Source: Fictibacillus barbaricus (GTDB lineage: Bacteria; Bacillota; Bacilli; Bacillales; Fictibacillaceae). Taken from it: a DNA stretch of 64,000 nt. The notes beneath the pieces were generated by a model that saw nothing but the letters and a program-made list of their open reading frames with translations, ran no database searches and was not told the origin of the DNA. This document shows, one piece after another, positions 52,648-61,340 of the stretch; within the stretch, counting starts at the first letter, position 1, and each line of letters starts with the position of its first letter. The stretch lies in the NCBI RefSeq assembly GCF_014635025.1, contig NZ_BMCE01000001.1, positions 744,001-808,000 on the forward strand, written 5' to 3'. A program made the translations under genes and the position numbers.

Positions 52648-53714
52648 TTTAGTGCCTCCTTTTTTTGTAAAGCTCGTTTAGCTTCATAAGCTTTGTTAAA
52701 GTATTGGCTTGCTTTTTTATAGTCTTCTTTGTTGTAGAAGTATTGTGCGAGTTCTCCAGCATAATCTTCTGCGAACCCATGGAGTTCATGCTGTTTAAAG
52801 TAGTCGATAGCCTCCCTAAATATGCTCTCGAGCTCATCTTCATTCATGTCAGTATTGAGTGCTTTTAAGATCCCGAAGTGATGTTTATATTCGTCATTCG
52901 TGATCTCTATTCCTTTATTGTAGAAGGCCTTCGCTTTTTCTATATCGTTGATCCTATAGAATTCACGAGATAAAAGGAAATGTGTCTTAAAATAAGGTTC
53001 CTCTTCTTCGTTGACTTCCAACAGATAACGGATTGCAAGAGCCGACAGGGTCTGTTCAGCGTAGAGGAATCCGATGTTATATTTGATAAGGGTTGTGTAA
53101 TTCTTGCTCTCTTGTTTAGCGAGATCCAGTGCACTTAAAAAATGTTCTTCCGCTTTTCCGTATTGTTTGAGCGATAATGAGGCGAGACCTAAGATATTCT
53201 CACAACCAGACCTAACCAACTCATAACCTTCTATTCCAGAAAGTATTCTTAATGCTTCGTTCGCATAGTTTAGTGCGGTCAGCGGCTGACGAATATGATA
53301 ATACAACATGGAAGCTTTATGATAGAAGTCTGCCTTGATCGTCTCATCCGTAATGTGATTTAAAAGTTCATAAGCACGGATGAATCTCGCCTCAGCGACT
53401 TCGTACTCTCCCTCAGAGGTTAAAAGTATTCCTGTAATAAGATTAATATAGTACCCAAATGCGTCAGTTCGATTGAGGTGGGTGCCAGTGAGGGTATCTA
53501 ATGTCGCATGAGCTGCTGAAAAATCTCTTTTTAAGATGAGGTACCGGCTGTTCAACAATTGATAGTAAAGCTGTGTAGTAGGATTTTGGATCTGTTGTAA
53601 TTCGTCTATTATTTCCTTATGTATTTTCTCAGATTCTAGTAGGCGATTAGTACGAAGAGCTGTATGCCAACGTTCCAGTTTCTGTGTGATTTGTTCGCTT
53701 GTTCCTACGTTCAT
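52644..53714 (-). CDS. Rap family response-regulator phosphatase/inhibitor
   Basis: A 356-residue protein of tetratricopeptide-like helices with an N-terminal three-helix bundle (QKLERWHTALRTNRLLESEK) and repeats such as YYHIRQPLTALNYANEAL, GKAEEHFLSALDLAK and YKKASQYFNKAYEAKRALQK. Rap proteins dephosphorylate Spo0F or block other regulators and are switched off by their Phr. ATG follows AAAGGAGTTCCATT; phr follows with a 4-bp overlap. Confidence 0.88.
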   Translation of the reverse strand: MNVGTSEQITQKLERWHTALRTNRLLESEKIHKEIIDELQQIQNPTTQLYYQLLNSRYLILKRDFSAAHATLDTLTGTHLNRTDAFGYYINLITGILLTSEGEYEVAEARFIRAYELLNHITDETIKADFYHKASMLYYHIRQPLTALNYANEALRILSGIEGYELVRSGCENILGLASLSLKQYGKAEEHFLSALDLAKQESKNYTTLIKYNIGFLYAEQTLSALAIRYLLEVNEEEEPYFKTHFLLSREFYRINDIEKAKAFYNKGIEITNDEYKHHFGILKALNTDMNEDELESIFREAIDYFKQHELHGFAEDYAGELAQYFYNKEDYKKASQYFNKAYEAKRALQKKEALK

Positions 53715-53729
53715 AATGGAACTCCTTTC

Positions 53730-54045
53730 TAAGAGACGCTTAATACAAATCTAACATAAAATGGAAAAATATAACTTGGGAAAATAGAGGGCAGAAAGTG
53801 TAAATTAATCCACATATATTTCATGTATTTTCCCAATAAGATTATCCTCGGACATGAAAAAACGTTTTTTAGATGAAAAAACCCCTTATGTATAAGCAAT
53901 ATTTCATGAGTATTAAACAATCATTTTTCAAGAAGCTAATTTGTGATATAGCGTGAAATCAGCGTTTAACACAAATACTGTTTCATACTGAACAATGAGT
54001 AAAAAAGCATCGAACGAGCAATACTAAAAAGGATGTTTTTGAGTA
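53730..54045. other. intergenic region upstream of rap
   Basis: A/T-rich, with no gene recognised. The rap promoter should be here, but no clear consensus was found. Confidence 0.4.
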
Positions 54046-54058
54046 AAGGAGGGAATGT

Positions 54059-54229
54059 ATGACAAGTCGCAATGGCAGCAAAGGAAGCCAAAATCAAGGT
54101 TCACCAAAAGCGCAATACAATCAAGAATTCAGCAGTGAGTTTGTGAGTGGGGATAATAACAAAGGAAATGAATATCGTTCTAAAAAGGGCAGTAAATCAA
54201 AGAGTAAACCAAAGCAAAGTAAAGAATAA
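54059..54229 (+). CDS. 56-residue spore-protein-like small protein
   Basis: A hydrophilic, Gln/Lys/Ser-rich protein (SRNGSKGSQNQGSPKAQYNQ, EFSSEFVSGDNNKGNEYRSK, ending KSKSKPKQSKE). The YNQEFSSEF stretch is like the YNEELSNE of SspO or the gamma-SASP protease sites, and such proteins are made in the forespore. ATG with AAAGGAGGG. Family match is weak. Confidence 0.6.
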   Translation: MTSRNGSKGSQNQGSPKAQYNQEFSSEFVSGDNNKGNEYRSKKGSKSKSKPKQSKE

Positions 54230-54263
54230 AAAATCGTGAGGTCCGCGCCTCACGATTTTTTTT
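54229..54263 (+). terminator. strong terminator
   Basis: AAATCGTGAGG with CCTCACGATTT plus a run of T. Confidence 0.92.
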
Positions 54264-54389
54264 AGGTCTATATCAATATCACAATGTTTGAAGGCAGCTT
54301 AGCTTAGTAAATTCATCCTCGGGTTTACTCACATCAGCAGCTACCGAATGGCTATTGCCGATGTCTTACCAAAGAAGAATGTGGGTTAT

Positions 54390-54695
54390 TTATCTTTTAT
54401 CGTCTCTTCTTCTTAATCCTAGTAATCCAGCTAACCCGATTAGTCCTATCCATCCTAAATCCAAATCATTATCCTCTTGGTCATTCGTAGCAGCAACATT
54501 TCTTGTCATATTGTTATTATCTGTAACATCCCTTGGAACATTATTCGTATCAGAAAAATTATCATCATTATCTGCTGCATCTCTTATTGTATTATTGTTG
54601 TTGTTGTTATTATCTGCAGCATTATTTCCATTATTACAACCAAATAATAGTGCTAGAGAAAGGATAAAAGCTGATATAATTTTTACTTTTTTCAT
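54390..54695 (-). CDS. Asn/Asp-rich lipoprotein with a WGxxGxxG-type tail
   Basis: A 101-residue protein: lipoprotein signal with lipobox LLFGC (Cys near residue 20), a low-complexity Asn/Asp middle, and a C-terminal LDLGWIGLIGLAGLLGLRRR, i.e. a Gly-rich span followed by Arg, the WGxxGxxG-CTERM-like design. Both ends would be membrane-anchored, and the tail may be a sorting signal. ATG follows ACAGGAGGTTTATC on the minus strand. Confidence 0.75.
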   Translation of the reverse strand: MKKVKIISAFILSLALLFGCNNGNNAADNNNNNNNTIRDAADNDDNFSDTNNVPRDVTDNNNMTRNVAATNDQEDNDLDLGWIGLIGLAGLLGLRRRDDKR

Positions 54696-54876
54696 GATAA
54701 ACCTCCTGTTTTTAAATAAATCACAACATTAATATCTCTTTTTTTACCTTTTTTATACATAAATTTCATATGTTTATCCAGATAAATAAACTACCAGATC
54801 TTATTTAAGTATGTGTGTATTTTCACTGTAAGTTGGAAAAAGTAACAAAGGAAATATATATAAGGAGGCTATATCA

Positions 54877-55005
54877 GTGGAAAGCACAAATGATTTTGTT
54901 GAAAAATTGCACGAAAACCAAAAAAAGGCCGAGAAAAATAAGAACCAAGGAAAGGGTAATCCTCATACCCAGTTGCCAAATAAAAAGCATACAACAAATA
55001 AGTAA
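54877..55005 (+). CDS. 42-residue DUF4023-like small protein
   Basis: ESTNDFVEKLHENQKKAEKN, NQGKGNPHTQLPNKKH: the pattern I recall for DUF4023 proteins of bacilli. GTG start after TAAGGAGGCTATATCA. Likely a forespore or stationary-phase protein, function unknown. Confidence 0.7.
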   Translation: MESTNDFVEKLHENQKKAEKNKNQGKGNPHTQLPNKKHTTNK

Positions 55006-55060
55006 ACATTGATTATGAGTAAGTACGCTTCAGTTTAATTCGTTATATGTAAGTCCAATC

Positions 55061-55090
55061 AAAAGAGCTAACCAGCTGGTTAGCTCTTTT
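55061..55090. terminator. bidirectional terminator
   Basis: AAAAGAGCTAACC-AGCT-GGTTAGCTCTTTT, almost perfect, between convergent small genes. Confidence 0.92.
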
Positions 55091-55108
55091 AGCATTGTTT
55101 AATTTAGG

Positions 55109-55195
55109 TTAGCCAATTCTCTTCTTGTTCTTCTTACTCTTCGCTCTTTTTTTGTTAGTAAGAATACCATTTAATAAGCTGATAAGACTTCTCAC
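55109..55195 (-). CDS. 28-residue cationic peptide, second of a pair
   Basis: GTG start, hydrophobic MRSLISLLNGILTN, then KKRAKSKKNKKR. Length (28), GTG start, TAGGGGG..TCTATT leader and general layout match the peptide at 19374-19460, on the other strand. Function unknown. Confidence 0.6.
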   Translation of the reverse strand: MRSLISLLNGILTNKKRAKSKKNKKRIG

Positions 55196-55293
55196 AATAG
55201 AAACCCCCTAATTGTAACTAGGAAAAGAGAATAGAAAATCGTTTCTCTTTTCTACATTATTTTACGCAAGCTTGTCTGAATTGCTTGGACAAT
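55196..55293 (-). promoter_or_regulatory. conserved upstream region of the second peptide gene
   Basis: On the minus strand: TTGTCCAAGCA, AAGCTTGCGTAAAATAATG, a GAAAAGAGAA/TTCTCTTTTC hairpin, CTAGTT and GGGGGTTTCTATT. These correspond in order to 19271-19373; the hairpin arms differ, but the pairing is kept. Confidence 0.7.
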
Positions 55294-55523
55294 CATACAA
55301 ATAAATCAAAAGGGTTTGCTTTTGCCCTTTTTTTGTCACGAAGGAGAAAGCGGATCACTCAACAATAGTAGCTGTACAATCGTAAAGTTATGTTTTAACC
55401 AGGACAATTCGAAAACGTACCTTTCATTATGGCATCGGTCTTATTAGAAAATACTACCTTTCTTATTTGCGAATAAGAAGATAGCATGGTGGAATTCTAA
55501 GGACAGAAACGGAGGTGAAAAAT

Positions 55524-55727
55524 ATGGCTAGAAACAACAGCAACAACCAATTAGTAGTACCTGGAGCTCAACAAGCTCTTGACCAAATGAAGTATGAAAT
55601 CGCATCTGAGTTTGGTGTACAACTTGGTGGTGACACAACTTCTCGTGCTAACGGATCTGTAGGTGGAGAAATCACTAAGCGTCTAGTAGCACAAGCACAA
55701 TCTCAATTAGGCGGACAAATTCGCTAA
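55524..55727 (+). CDS. ssp: alpha/beta-type small acid-soluble spore protein
   Basis: A 67-residue [24 protein letters not shown] (with the EIASE protease site) and [18 protein letters not shown], both hallmark segments. It coats and protects spore DNA and is degraded by Gpr at germination. ATG at 55524 follows ACGGAGGTGAAAAAT. Expected sigma-G control; a weak GCGAATA element lies near 55470. Confidence 0.97.
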   Translation: MARNNSNNQLVVPGAQQALDQMKYEIASEFGVQLGGDTTSRANGSVGGEITKRLVAQAQSQLGGQIR

Positions 55728-55749
55728 TTGCAATTAAATATCATGGCTC

Positions 55750-55784
55750 AGGCTGCCTGTCTCGTACAGGTAGCCTTTTATTAT
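55750..55784 (+). terminator. terminator of the SASP gene
   Basis: AGGCTGCCTGT with ACAGGTAGCCT, then TTTTATT. Confidence 0.88.
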
Positions 55785-55847
55785 TTAACTTGAATGAATC
55801 ATTTCTTAAACAACCGTTCAAACTAACTTTGTTGGAGGTGACGTAAG

Positions 55848-55994
55848 ATGAACAAAGAAAAACCACTGCATTTTGATGGCACTATGTTAAACCACGAACA
55901 AGCTTACACGGACACAACACAAGAACCTATTGTACTTACAGATGAGATGAGAGCCAATATAAGCGGCAATCCTTTCATGACCCAAGGTGAATAA
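55848..55994 (+). CDS. 48-residue hypothetical protein
   Basis: ATG follows TTGGAGGTGACGTAAG. The peptide ([20 protein letters not shown], then [19 protein letters not shown]) is not recognised. Placed between a SASP and azoR; probably real because of the strong ribosome site. Confidence 0.6.
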   Translation: MNKEKPLHFDGTMLNHEQAYTDTTQEPIVLTDEMRANISGNPFMTQGE

Positions 55995-56029
55995 AAAAAT
56001 ACGGCATAAGAAAGGCAGGGTTAATCTCT

Positions 56030-56665
56030 ATGACAAAAGTTTTATATATTACTGCACATCCCCACGATGATAAACAATCTTACAGTATGGCAGTTGGAAA
56101 AGCATTCATCGAGCAATATAAACAAATAAATCCCTCACATGAAGTAGTTCATGTTGACCTGTATAGAGAAAATATTCCCCAAATTGATGTAGATGTTTTT
56201 AGTGGATGGGGAAAACTTCAATCAGGAAAAGGATTTGAAGAGCTTTCTTCTGAAGAAAAAGCAAAAGTAGGCAGATTGTCTGAGCTATGTGAACAGTTTA
56301 TTGCAGCAGACAAATATGTTTTTGTAACACCGTTATGGAACTTTTCATTCCCTCCAGTAATGAAAGCCTATATTGATTCTGTTGCAGTAGCAGGTAAAAC
56401 ATTTAAGTATACAGAACAAGGACCAGTCGGCCTTTTAACGGATAAGAAAGCTATACATATCCAGGCAAGAGGCGGGATTTATTCAGAGGGCCCAGCAGCT
56501 GAAATGGAGATGGGTCACCGTTATTTAAGTATAATCATGCAATTCTTTGGAGTCCCAACTTTTGAGGGATTGTTTGTAGAAGGTCATGCGGCAATGCCTG
56601 ATAAGGCAAATGAAATTAAAGAAAATGCAATTGCACGGGCAAAGGATCAAGCTCATACTTTTTAG
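56030..56665 (+). CDS. azoR: FMN-dependent NADH-azoreductase
   Basis: A 211-residue flavodoxin-like enzyme: [20 protein letters not shown] (FMN phosphate loop), [20 protein letters not shown] and [20 protein letters not shown], all diagnostic for AzoR. It reduces azo compounds and quinones with NADH. Single gene with its own terminator. Confidence 0.93.
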   Translation: MTKVLYITAHPHDDKQSYSMAVGKAFIEQYKQINPSHEVVHVDLYRENIPQIDVDVFSGWGKLQSGKGFEELSSEEKAKVGRLSELCEQFIAADKYVFVTPLWNFSFPPVMKAYIDSVAVAGKTFKYTEQGPVGLLTDKKAIHIQARGGIYSEGPAAEMEMGHRYLSIIMQFFGVPTFEGLFVEGHAAMPDKANEIKENAIARAKDQAHTF

Positions 56666-56714
56666 TACTTATAGACTGTAAAACAAGAAAGAGTCAAAGT
56701 CCTGCGTTGATAAA

Positions 56715-56749
56715 GGAAAAAAGCTGACCTCCTATGGTCAGCCTTTTTC
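56715..56749 (+). terminator. terminator of azoR
   Basis: AAAAAGCTGACC with GGTCAGCCTTTTT. Confidence 0.88.
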
Positions 56750-56898
56750 CTTTTTATTCGTTTCAAGCGCCAAATATGAATAGATTAAGAAATACTAATT
56801 CTTCATTAAATAATTCTAAATTTACATGAAAACACGGAACATCTATCATAAATGCATACCTATACAGTTGGAAGTATTTTGTATTTAGAAAGGAAATC

Positions 56899-57084
56899 AT
56901 GATGGATGATGATTTGAGTATATTATTGCAAGAAATTAAAATATGTCGTCAGGAGATGTATCATCTCAAACCACGCTCCAATGATTTTTCAGATATGAAA
57001 TTAGTAAAACAAAGTCAAAAGTTAGACAAACTGATCTTTCAATATCAAAAAAGAATAATGCAGAAAAATTACAATTCAAATTAA
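56899..57084 (+). CDS. Spo0E-like aspartyl-phosphate phosphatase
   Basis: A 61-residue helical hairpin: LSILLQEIKICRQEMYHL, then KLVKQSQKLDKLIFQYQKRI with the SxxLDxLIxxY signature. The family dephosphorylates Spo0A~P and so delays sporulation. ATG with AAAGGAAATC. Its presence near the KinB-like kinase and the Rap-Phr pair is notable. Confidence 0.87.
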   Translation: MMDDDLSILLQEIKICRQEMYHLKPRSNDFSDMKLVKQSQKLDKLIFQYQKRIMQKNYNSN

Positions 57085-57099
57085 TTCCACTAGATACCA

Positions 57100-57999
57100 T
57101 TACTGATCCAGTAAATACTTTACTTTCTCTTTGAATTCTTTTGCTTCACGTGATAACCCTTTCGTTAGAGGGTACAGTGTCCAGAAGTCTTGATAAATAA
57201 GCTCCGGCTTCTTAAAAGGAATGATCGCTAAATTACCGTTTTTTACATCCATATTATTTTTAAACGTAAAATTAAAGACAAAAGAAAAAGCGTGCCCATC
57301 CAGTATAGCCGAACGTAATACTTCAATGTTGTTGGATGAAAAGAGTATTTGTTCGTTTTTTAAGTATTTATCGTTAAAAGTAATGCCGCCTTTTGAATTA
57401 TAGATAACCATCTTTTCGTCTGTTAACTCATCAGGAGTTAGGAAGTCTTTATAAAACAATGGAGATTTTTTGCCTGCACAAACACAAACGTATCCGGTAT
57501 ACAATAATTCATATCCCATTCCTTTTTCGTGCTGAAGGTTGGATAATTCATACTCTGTAAAAGGGCTTAGGCCGATATCTATATGACCGTTTTTCATTTC
57601 CTCCAAGATATGATCTTGATCAATTTCTCTAATCATGACATTAGTTTCTGGAAACTGCTCATGAAATAATAAAAAGGCATCGTACACCATGTACATGAGA
57701 GCCGGGGCGCAACCTACTTTTAATACATGGTTTTTTGCTTGGTGTTTAGCCGCTAATTCTTCATGTAATTCCTGCATTTTCTTAAGTATTTCATAAGCTT
57801 TTGAAACGATAAATTTTCCTTCCGAAGTTGGAATGGTGCCATGTCTCGAACGTGTAAAGATTGGAACTCCAAACTCTTTTTCAAGCTGTGATATGGACTG
57901 ACTGATAGCCGAGGGTGATAAGTGGAGTTTGTCTGCAGCCTTCGTGATCGAACTTTGTTTTGCTACCTCAACAAGGTATTTCATTTGTTCTAAGTTCAT
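57100..57999 (-). CDS. LysR family regulator
   Basis: A 299-residue regulator: HTH MNLEQMKYLVEVAKQSSITK, AADKLHLSPSAISQSISQLE, then a periplasmic-binding-like effector domain (VLKVGCAPALMYMVYDAFLL). Target and ligand unknown; it has no close divergent partner except the relic PTS genes 160 bp away. ATG follows AAAGGAGATTGGT. Confidence 0.92.
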   Translation of the reverse strand: MNLEQMKYLVEVAKQSSITKAADKLHLSPSAISQSISQLEKEFGVPIFTRSRHGTIPTSEGKFIVSKAYEILKKMQELHEELAAKHQAKNHVLKVGCAPALMYMVYDAFLLFHEQFPETNVMIREIDQDHILEEMKNGHIDIGLSPFTEYELSNLQHEKGMGYELLYTGYVCVCAGKKSPLFYKDFLTPDELTDEKMVIYNSKGGITFNDKYLKNEQILFSSNNIEVLRSAILDGHAFSFVFNFTFKNNMDVKNGNLAIIPFKKPELIYQDFWTLYPLTKGLSREAKEFKEKVKYLLDQ

Positions 58000-58164
58000 A
58001 CCAATCTCCTTTAATTAAGCTGTGGTTAACAAAAGAATAACTAAATTCATTTTATCTTAAAAAATTGTGGTTTTGTTCAATATGGAAAAATTTTTAAAAG
58101 GATACCGAATAACGAACGAGAAAAATAATCAAAAAATCAGAGCACTTCTTTAAGGAGGGATTGA

Positions 58165-58367
58165 GTGAGGAAAAAGGATATTTTAAAGACAGTTAAAGAT
58201 GTTGCTGGCCAGAAGGTGTTACCGCACAAGAAATATCAGAAATTCTAGGACTAAATAAAGTAAACGACAATTTTATCTTAAAAAATATGATGCTCCAAAG
58301 AAGAACAAAACTTCTGTCGTGCCAGGAGACGGGAAAAGCATATCGAACTAGAGGTGAAACCTATTGA
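58165..58367 (+). pseudogene. relic of a LevR/sigma-54-type PTS regulator
   Basis: GTG after TAAGGAGGG opens MRKKDILKTVKDVAGQ, which runs off frame; the next frame continues EGVTAQEISEILGLNKVN to GETY. The two together look like the N-terminal winged helix of LevR-like activators; the rest of such a large protein is absent. It overlaps the start of the PTS IIA gene by 4 bp. Confidence 0.55.
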
Positions 58368-58675
58368 AAACGATTGAACAAACGATATTCTCTTTAATAC
58401 TTCATAGCGGGGATGCTAAGAGCAGCTGTATGGAAGCGATCATGTATGCAAAAGCAGGTGATTTTACAACAGCAGAAGAATTGATCGAGAAAGCAGGACT
58501 TGAACTGAATAAAGCACACAAAATACAGACGGCACTCATTCAAGATGAAACAAGAGGAGAGAGTACAGATATTGCCCAAGATCATCTGATGAACGCAATG
58601 ACAGCACGTGATTTTTCAAAGGAAATCATTGATCTTCACAAACGTCTTGCTGACCGTTTGGAAGGCAGGGAGTGA
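58364..58675 (+). CDS. PTS lactose/cellobiose IIA protein lacking the active His
   Basis: A 103-residue three-helix protein: IFSLILHSGDAKSSCMEAIM, AKAGDFTTAEELIEKAGLEL, then DIAQDHLMNAMTARDFSKEI. In IIA(Lac/Chb) the phosphorylated His is the first residue of HAQDHLM; here it is Ile (IAQDHLM), so phosphotransfer is not expected. No IIB or IIC gene adjoins. TTG start. Confidence 0.82.
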   Translation: MKTIEQTIFSLILHSGDAKSSCMEAIMYAKAGDFTTAEELIEKAGLELNKAHKIQTALIQDETRGESTDIAQDHLMNAMTARDFSKEIIDLHKRLADRLEGRE

Positions 58676-58682
58676 GGACAAC

Positions 58683-59762
58683 ATGAAAAGGCTTGGATTA
58701 TCGATCTATCCGGATCAAATGCCGCTAGAAGAAACGGTTAAATATTTGCAGCTTGCTTCAGGATATGGTTTTAAGCGCGTGTTTTCTTGTCTTCTGTCTG
58801 CTGAAGGAGGCAGGCAGGAGATTTTAAATCAGTATCAGCCCGTTTTAAAGGAAGCGGCATCACTTGGTATGGAAGTGATCGTTGATGTTGCCCCTTCTCT
58901 TTTTCATAAACTTAATCTTTCGTATGACGATTTATCTTTTTTCCATGAACTTGGAGCAGCGGGTATCCGGCTTGATGAAGGATTTGACGGATCAAAAGAA
59001 GCCGCTATGACGTACAATCGTCACGAATTGAAGATCGAATTGAACATGAGCAGCGGTACACGGCAGATCGAGAACATTATGAGCTTTAAGCCCGACGCCG
59101 AAATGCTCATTGGCTGTCATAACTTTTATCCTCAAGCGTACACAGGACTCTCGAGGAAACATTTTCTGAAAACCAGCCAACAATTTAAGGCACATGGGTT
59201 AAGAACGGCTGCTTTCATTAGTTCGGCAAACGGTGAAATAGGACCCTGGCCGGTTTCTGAGGGATTATGTACATTAGAAGAACACCGTGAACTGGGCATC
59301 GATGTACAGGCAAAAGATTTGTTTGCAACTGGTTTGATCGATGATATCATTATCGGAAATGCTTTTGCGAGTGAAGAGGAACTTCGAGCGTTAAGTATGA
59401 TTGATATGGATGTTCTTTCGTTAAAGGTAGACTGGTCAGAATCAGCGACCGATCTAGAAAGGAAGATCGTTTTAGAAGAACAGCACTTTAATCGTGGAGA
59501 TGTTTCGGAATATGTTATTCGTTCGACCCAAAGCCGGGTGAAGTACAGAGAACATTCATTTCCGCCTCATAGCACTGAACATATTAAAAAGGGAGACGTA
59601 TTGATCATTAATGATCTGTACGGCCACTATCGCGGTGAACTGCAGATTGCGCTGAGAGACATGCCTTCATATGGAAAGAAAAATGTTGTAGGTCGAATAC
59701 CGGAACAAGAACATTTTCTGCTGGATCAGATTCACTCATGGAGTAAGTTTCGGTTTGTTTAA
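58683..59762 (+). CDS. mupG-like: MupG-like (DUF871) TIM-barrel protein
   Basis: A 359-residue protein: RLGLSIYPDQMPLEETVKYL, IRLDEGFDG, LIGCHNFYPQAYTGLSRKHF and SSANGEIGPWPVSEGLCTLE match PF05913, whose characterised member MupG is a 6-phospho-N-acetylmuramidase in cell-wall recycling. The C-terminal cyclophilin-like part (about 245-355) ends RIPEQEHFLLDQIHSWSKFR. ATG at 58683. It follows the PTS IIA, as in many sugar operons. Confidence 0.87.
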   Translation: MKRLGLSIYPDQMPLEETVKYLQLASGYGFKRVFSCLLSAEGGRQEILNQYQPVLKEAASLGMEVIVDVAPSLFHKLNLSYDDLSFFHELGAAGIRLDEGFDGSKEAAMTYNRHELKIELNMSSGTRQIENIMSFKPDAEMLIGCHNFYPQAYTGLSRKHFLKTSQQFKAHGLRTAAFISSANGEIGPWPVSEGLCTLEEHRELGIDVQAKDLFATGLIDDIIIGNAFASEEELRALSMIDMDVLSLKVDWSESATDLERKIVLEEQHFNRGDVSEYVIRSTQSRVKYREHSFPPHSTEHIKKGDVLIINDLYGHYRGELQIALRDMPSYGKKNVVGRIPEQEHFLLDQIHSWSKFRFV

Positions 59763-59774
59763 ACATTTTTAGAT

Positions 59775-59815
59775 AAAAAAGAGCTGGACTCAAGGAAAAG
59801 AGCAGCTCTTTTTTT
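59775..59815. terminator. bidirectional terminator
   Basis: AAAAAAGAGCTG with CAGCTCTTTTTT around a 16-base loop, between convergent genes. Confidence 0.85.
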
Positions 59816-59830
59816 ATGTTAAACAATTGT

Positions 59831-61216
59831 TTAAAACCAAGCATTCTGAAGCAGTTCAATAGCTTTTCTTATTTCTTCCACTGACAATACCGCGAAACCC
59901 AGCAGCACGGTTTGATCATCATTTCTGCCGTAAGATGATACGGGATAAACTTTTATGTTTTGAGCGGCGGCTGATTCCACTAGCTCTTTTTCAGTCATTC
60001 CATTATGCGGGCGAATCAATACATGGAGTCCTGAATCTTGACCGATCACCTCAACGCTATCAGGAAAACATCGTGAGATCTCGGAAACGAGAGCATCTCT
60101 TTTCTTTTGATAGACAACCCTCATTTTGTTAATATGTTTTGCCCAATGCCCATCTTGTAAAAAACGGTGCAATATTCTTTGATCTATGCGTGAAACCGTT
60201 TGTGTATAAAAAAAGAAATCGTTTTGATACATTTCGATAAGCGTTTTTGGGAGAATCATATAACTAATCCGTAAAGATGGAATAAGTGCTTTAGAAAAAG
60301 TACTCATATAGATAACATTCTCGTATGAATCCAGCCCTTGAAGTCCTGGAATCGGTTTACCGACATAGCGGAACTCGCTATCATAATCATCTTCAATAAT
60401 AAAACGATTCTTTTCTTTCTGAGCCCAGTTTAATAGCTGGTGACGCCGTGATATCGGCATGACCATTCCGCATGGAAACTGGTGAGAAGGGGTCACGAAA
60501 ACTACGTTTGCTCCACTCTTTTCTAGTTCTGAAACCATTAACCCGCTCTCATCAAGAGGTATCAGTTTCACATCTTCATCTCTTTTCTCAAATAAAACGA
60601 GTTTGCGGTGATACCCAGGATCCTCGACAGCAAACCGGCTTCCTTTAAGCAGCTGAAAGAGAACCTTAATCAAAAAAGGTGATCCGGCCCCGATTACGAT
60701 TTGACTCGGAGAACATCGTACACCTCGAGCTTCATAAAGGTATTTTGCAATTTCTTCACGAAGTCCAAATTCTCCTTGTGGATGTCCGAGCAGCAATAAA
60801 TCATTGTTTTCTTCTCTAAGTACTTCATTTGCAATTTTACGGTAAACGGAAAATGGAAAAGAATTTATCTCGATTCCTGCGTTATTGAAATCGTACTTCC
60901 AATCTTTCTTTGGGAATTTTTTCTCTTTGATGGAAGAACGTTTTTCTTTTACATCCATCCGGTCCTGATTCACATCACAAACAAAGAATCCTTTCCTTGG
61001 AAAACTATCAATATATCCTTCAGCGGCTAGCTGATTATATGCAGCTTCTATCGTGTTTTGACTAATATCCAGATGCTTCGATAACTTTCGTTTAGAAGGA
61101 AGTTTTGTATGGTGCTGTAGATGACCTGCTTGTATCTCTTGTTTTATAAATTCATAAAGTTGAAGATACAAAGGTTCTGCACTTTGCGTATCAAGTTTTG
61201 GTGTAATTTCAACCAT
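59831..61216 (-). CDS. MocR family (GntR + aminotransferase) regulator
   Basis: A 461-residue fusion: GntR winged helix (residues 1-75: LYLQLYEFIKQEIQAGHLQH, LDISQNTIEAAYNQLAAEGY) and a fold-type I aminotransferase domain (about 110-455) with FIIEDDYDSEFRYVGKPIPG and a PLP Lys in MSTFSKALIPSLRISYM. MocR proteins sense PLP or amino-compound ligands and usually control a divergent gene; here this is the EamA carrier. Confidence 0.92.
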   Translation of the reverse strand: MVEITPKLDTQSAEPLYLQLYEFIKQEIQAGHLQHHTKLPSKRKLSKHLDISQNTIEAAYNQLAAEGYIDSFPRKGFFVCDVNQDRMDVKEKRSSIKEKKFPKKDWKYDFNNAGIEINSFPFSVYRKIANEVLREENNDLLLLGHPQGEFGLREEIAKYLYEARGVRCSPSQIVIGAGSPFLIKVLFQLLKGSRFAVEDPGYHRKLVLFEKRDEDVKLIPLDESGLMVSELEKSGANVVFVTPSHQFPCGMVMPISRRHQLLNWAQKEKNRFIIEDDYDSEFRYVGKPIPGLQGLDSYENVIYMSTFSKALIPSLRISYMILPKTLIEMYQNDFFFYTQTVSRIDQRILHRFLQDGHWAKHINKMRVVYQKKRDALVSEISRCFPDSVEVIGQDSGLHVLIRPHNGMTEKELVESAAAQNIKVYPVSSYGRNDDQTVLLGFAVLSVEEIRKAIELLQNAWF

Positions 61217-61340
61217 ACAACTGACCCCCTCAGTTTTAATGAATCTGGCTCTTTTTATAGAGTCACTCTTTCATTATAATACCTCTATGCTAATCAATTC
61301 AATTTCGTAAAATGAAGCTGCAGCTTAGGAGGTATTCAAC

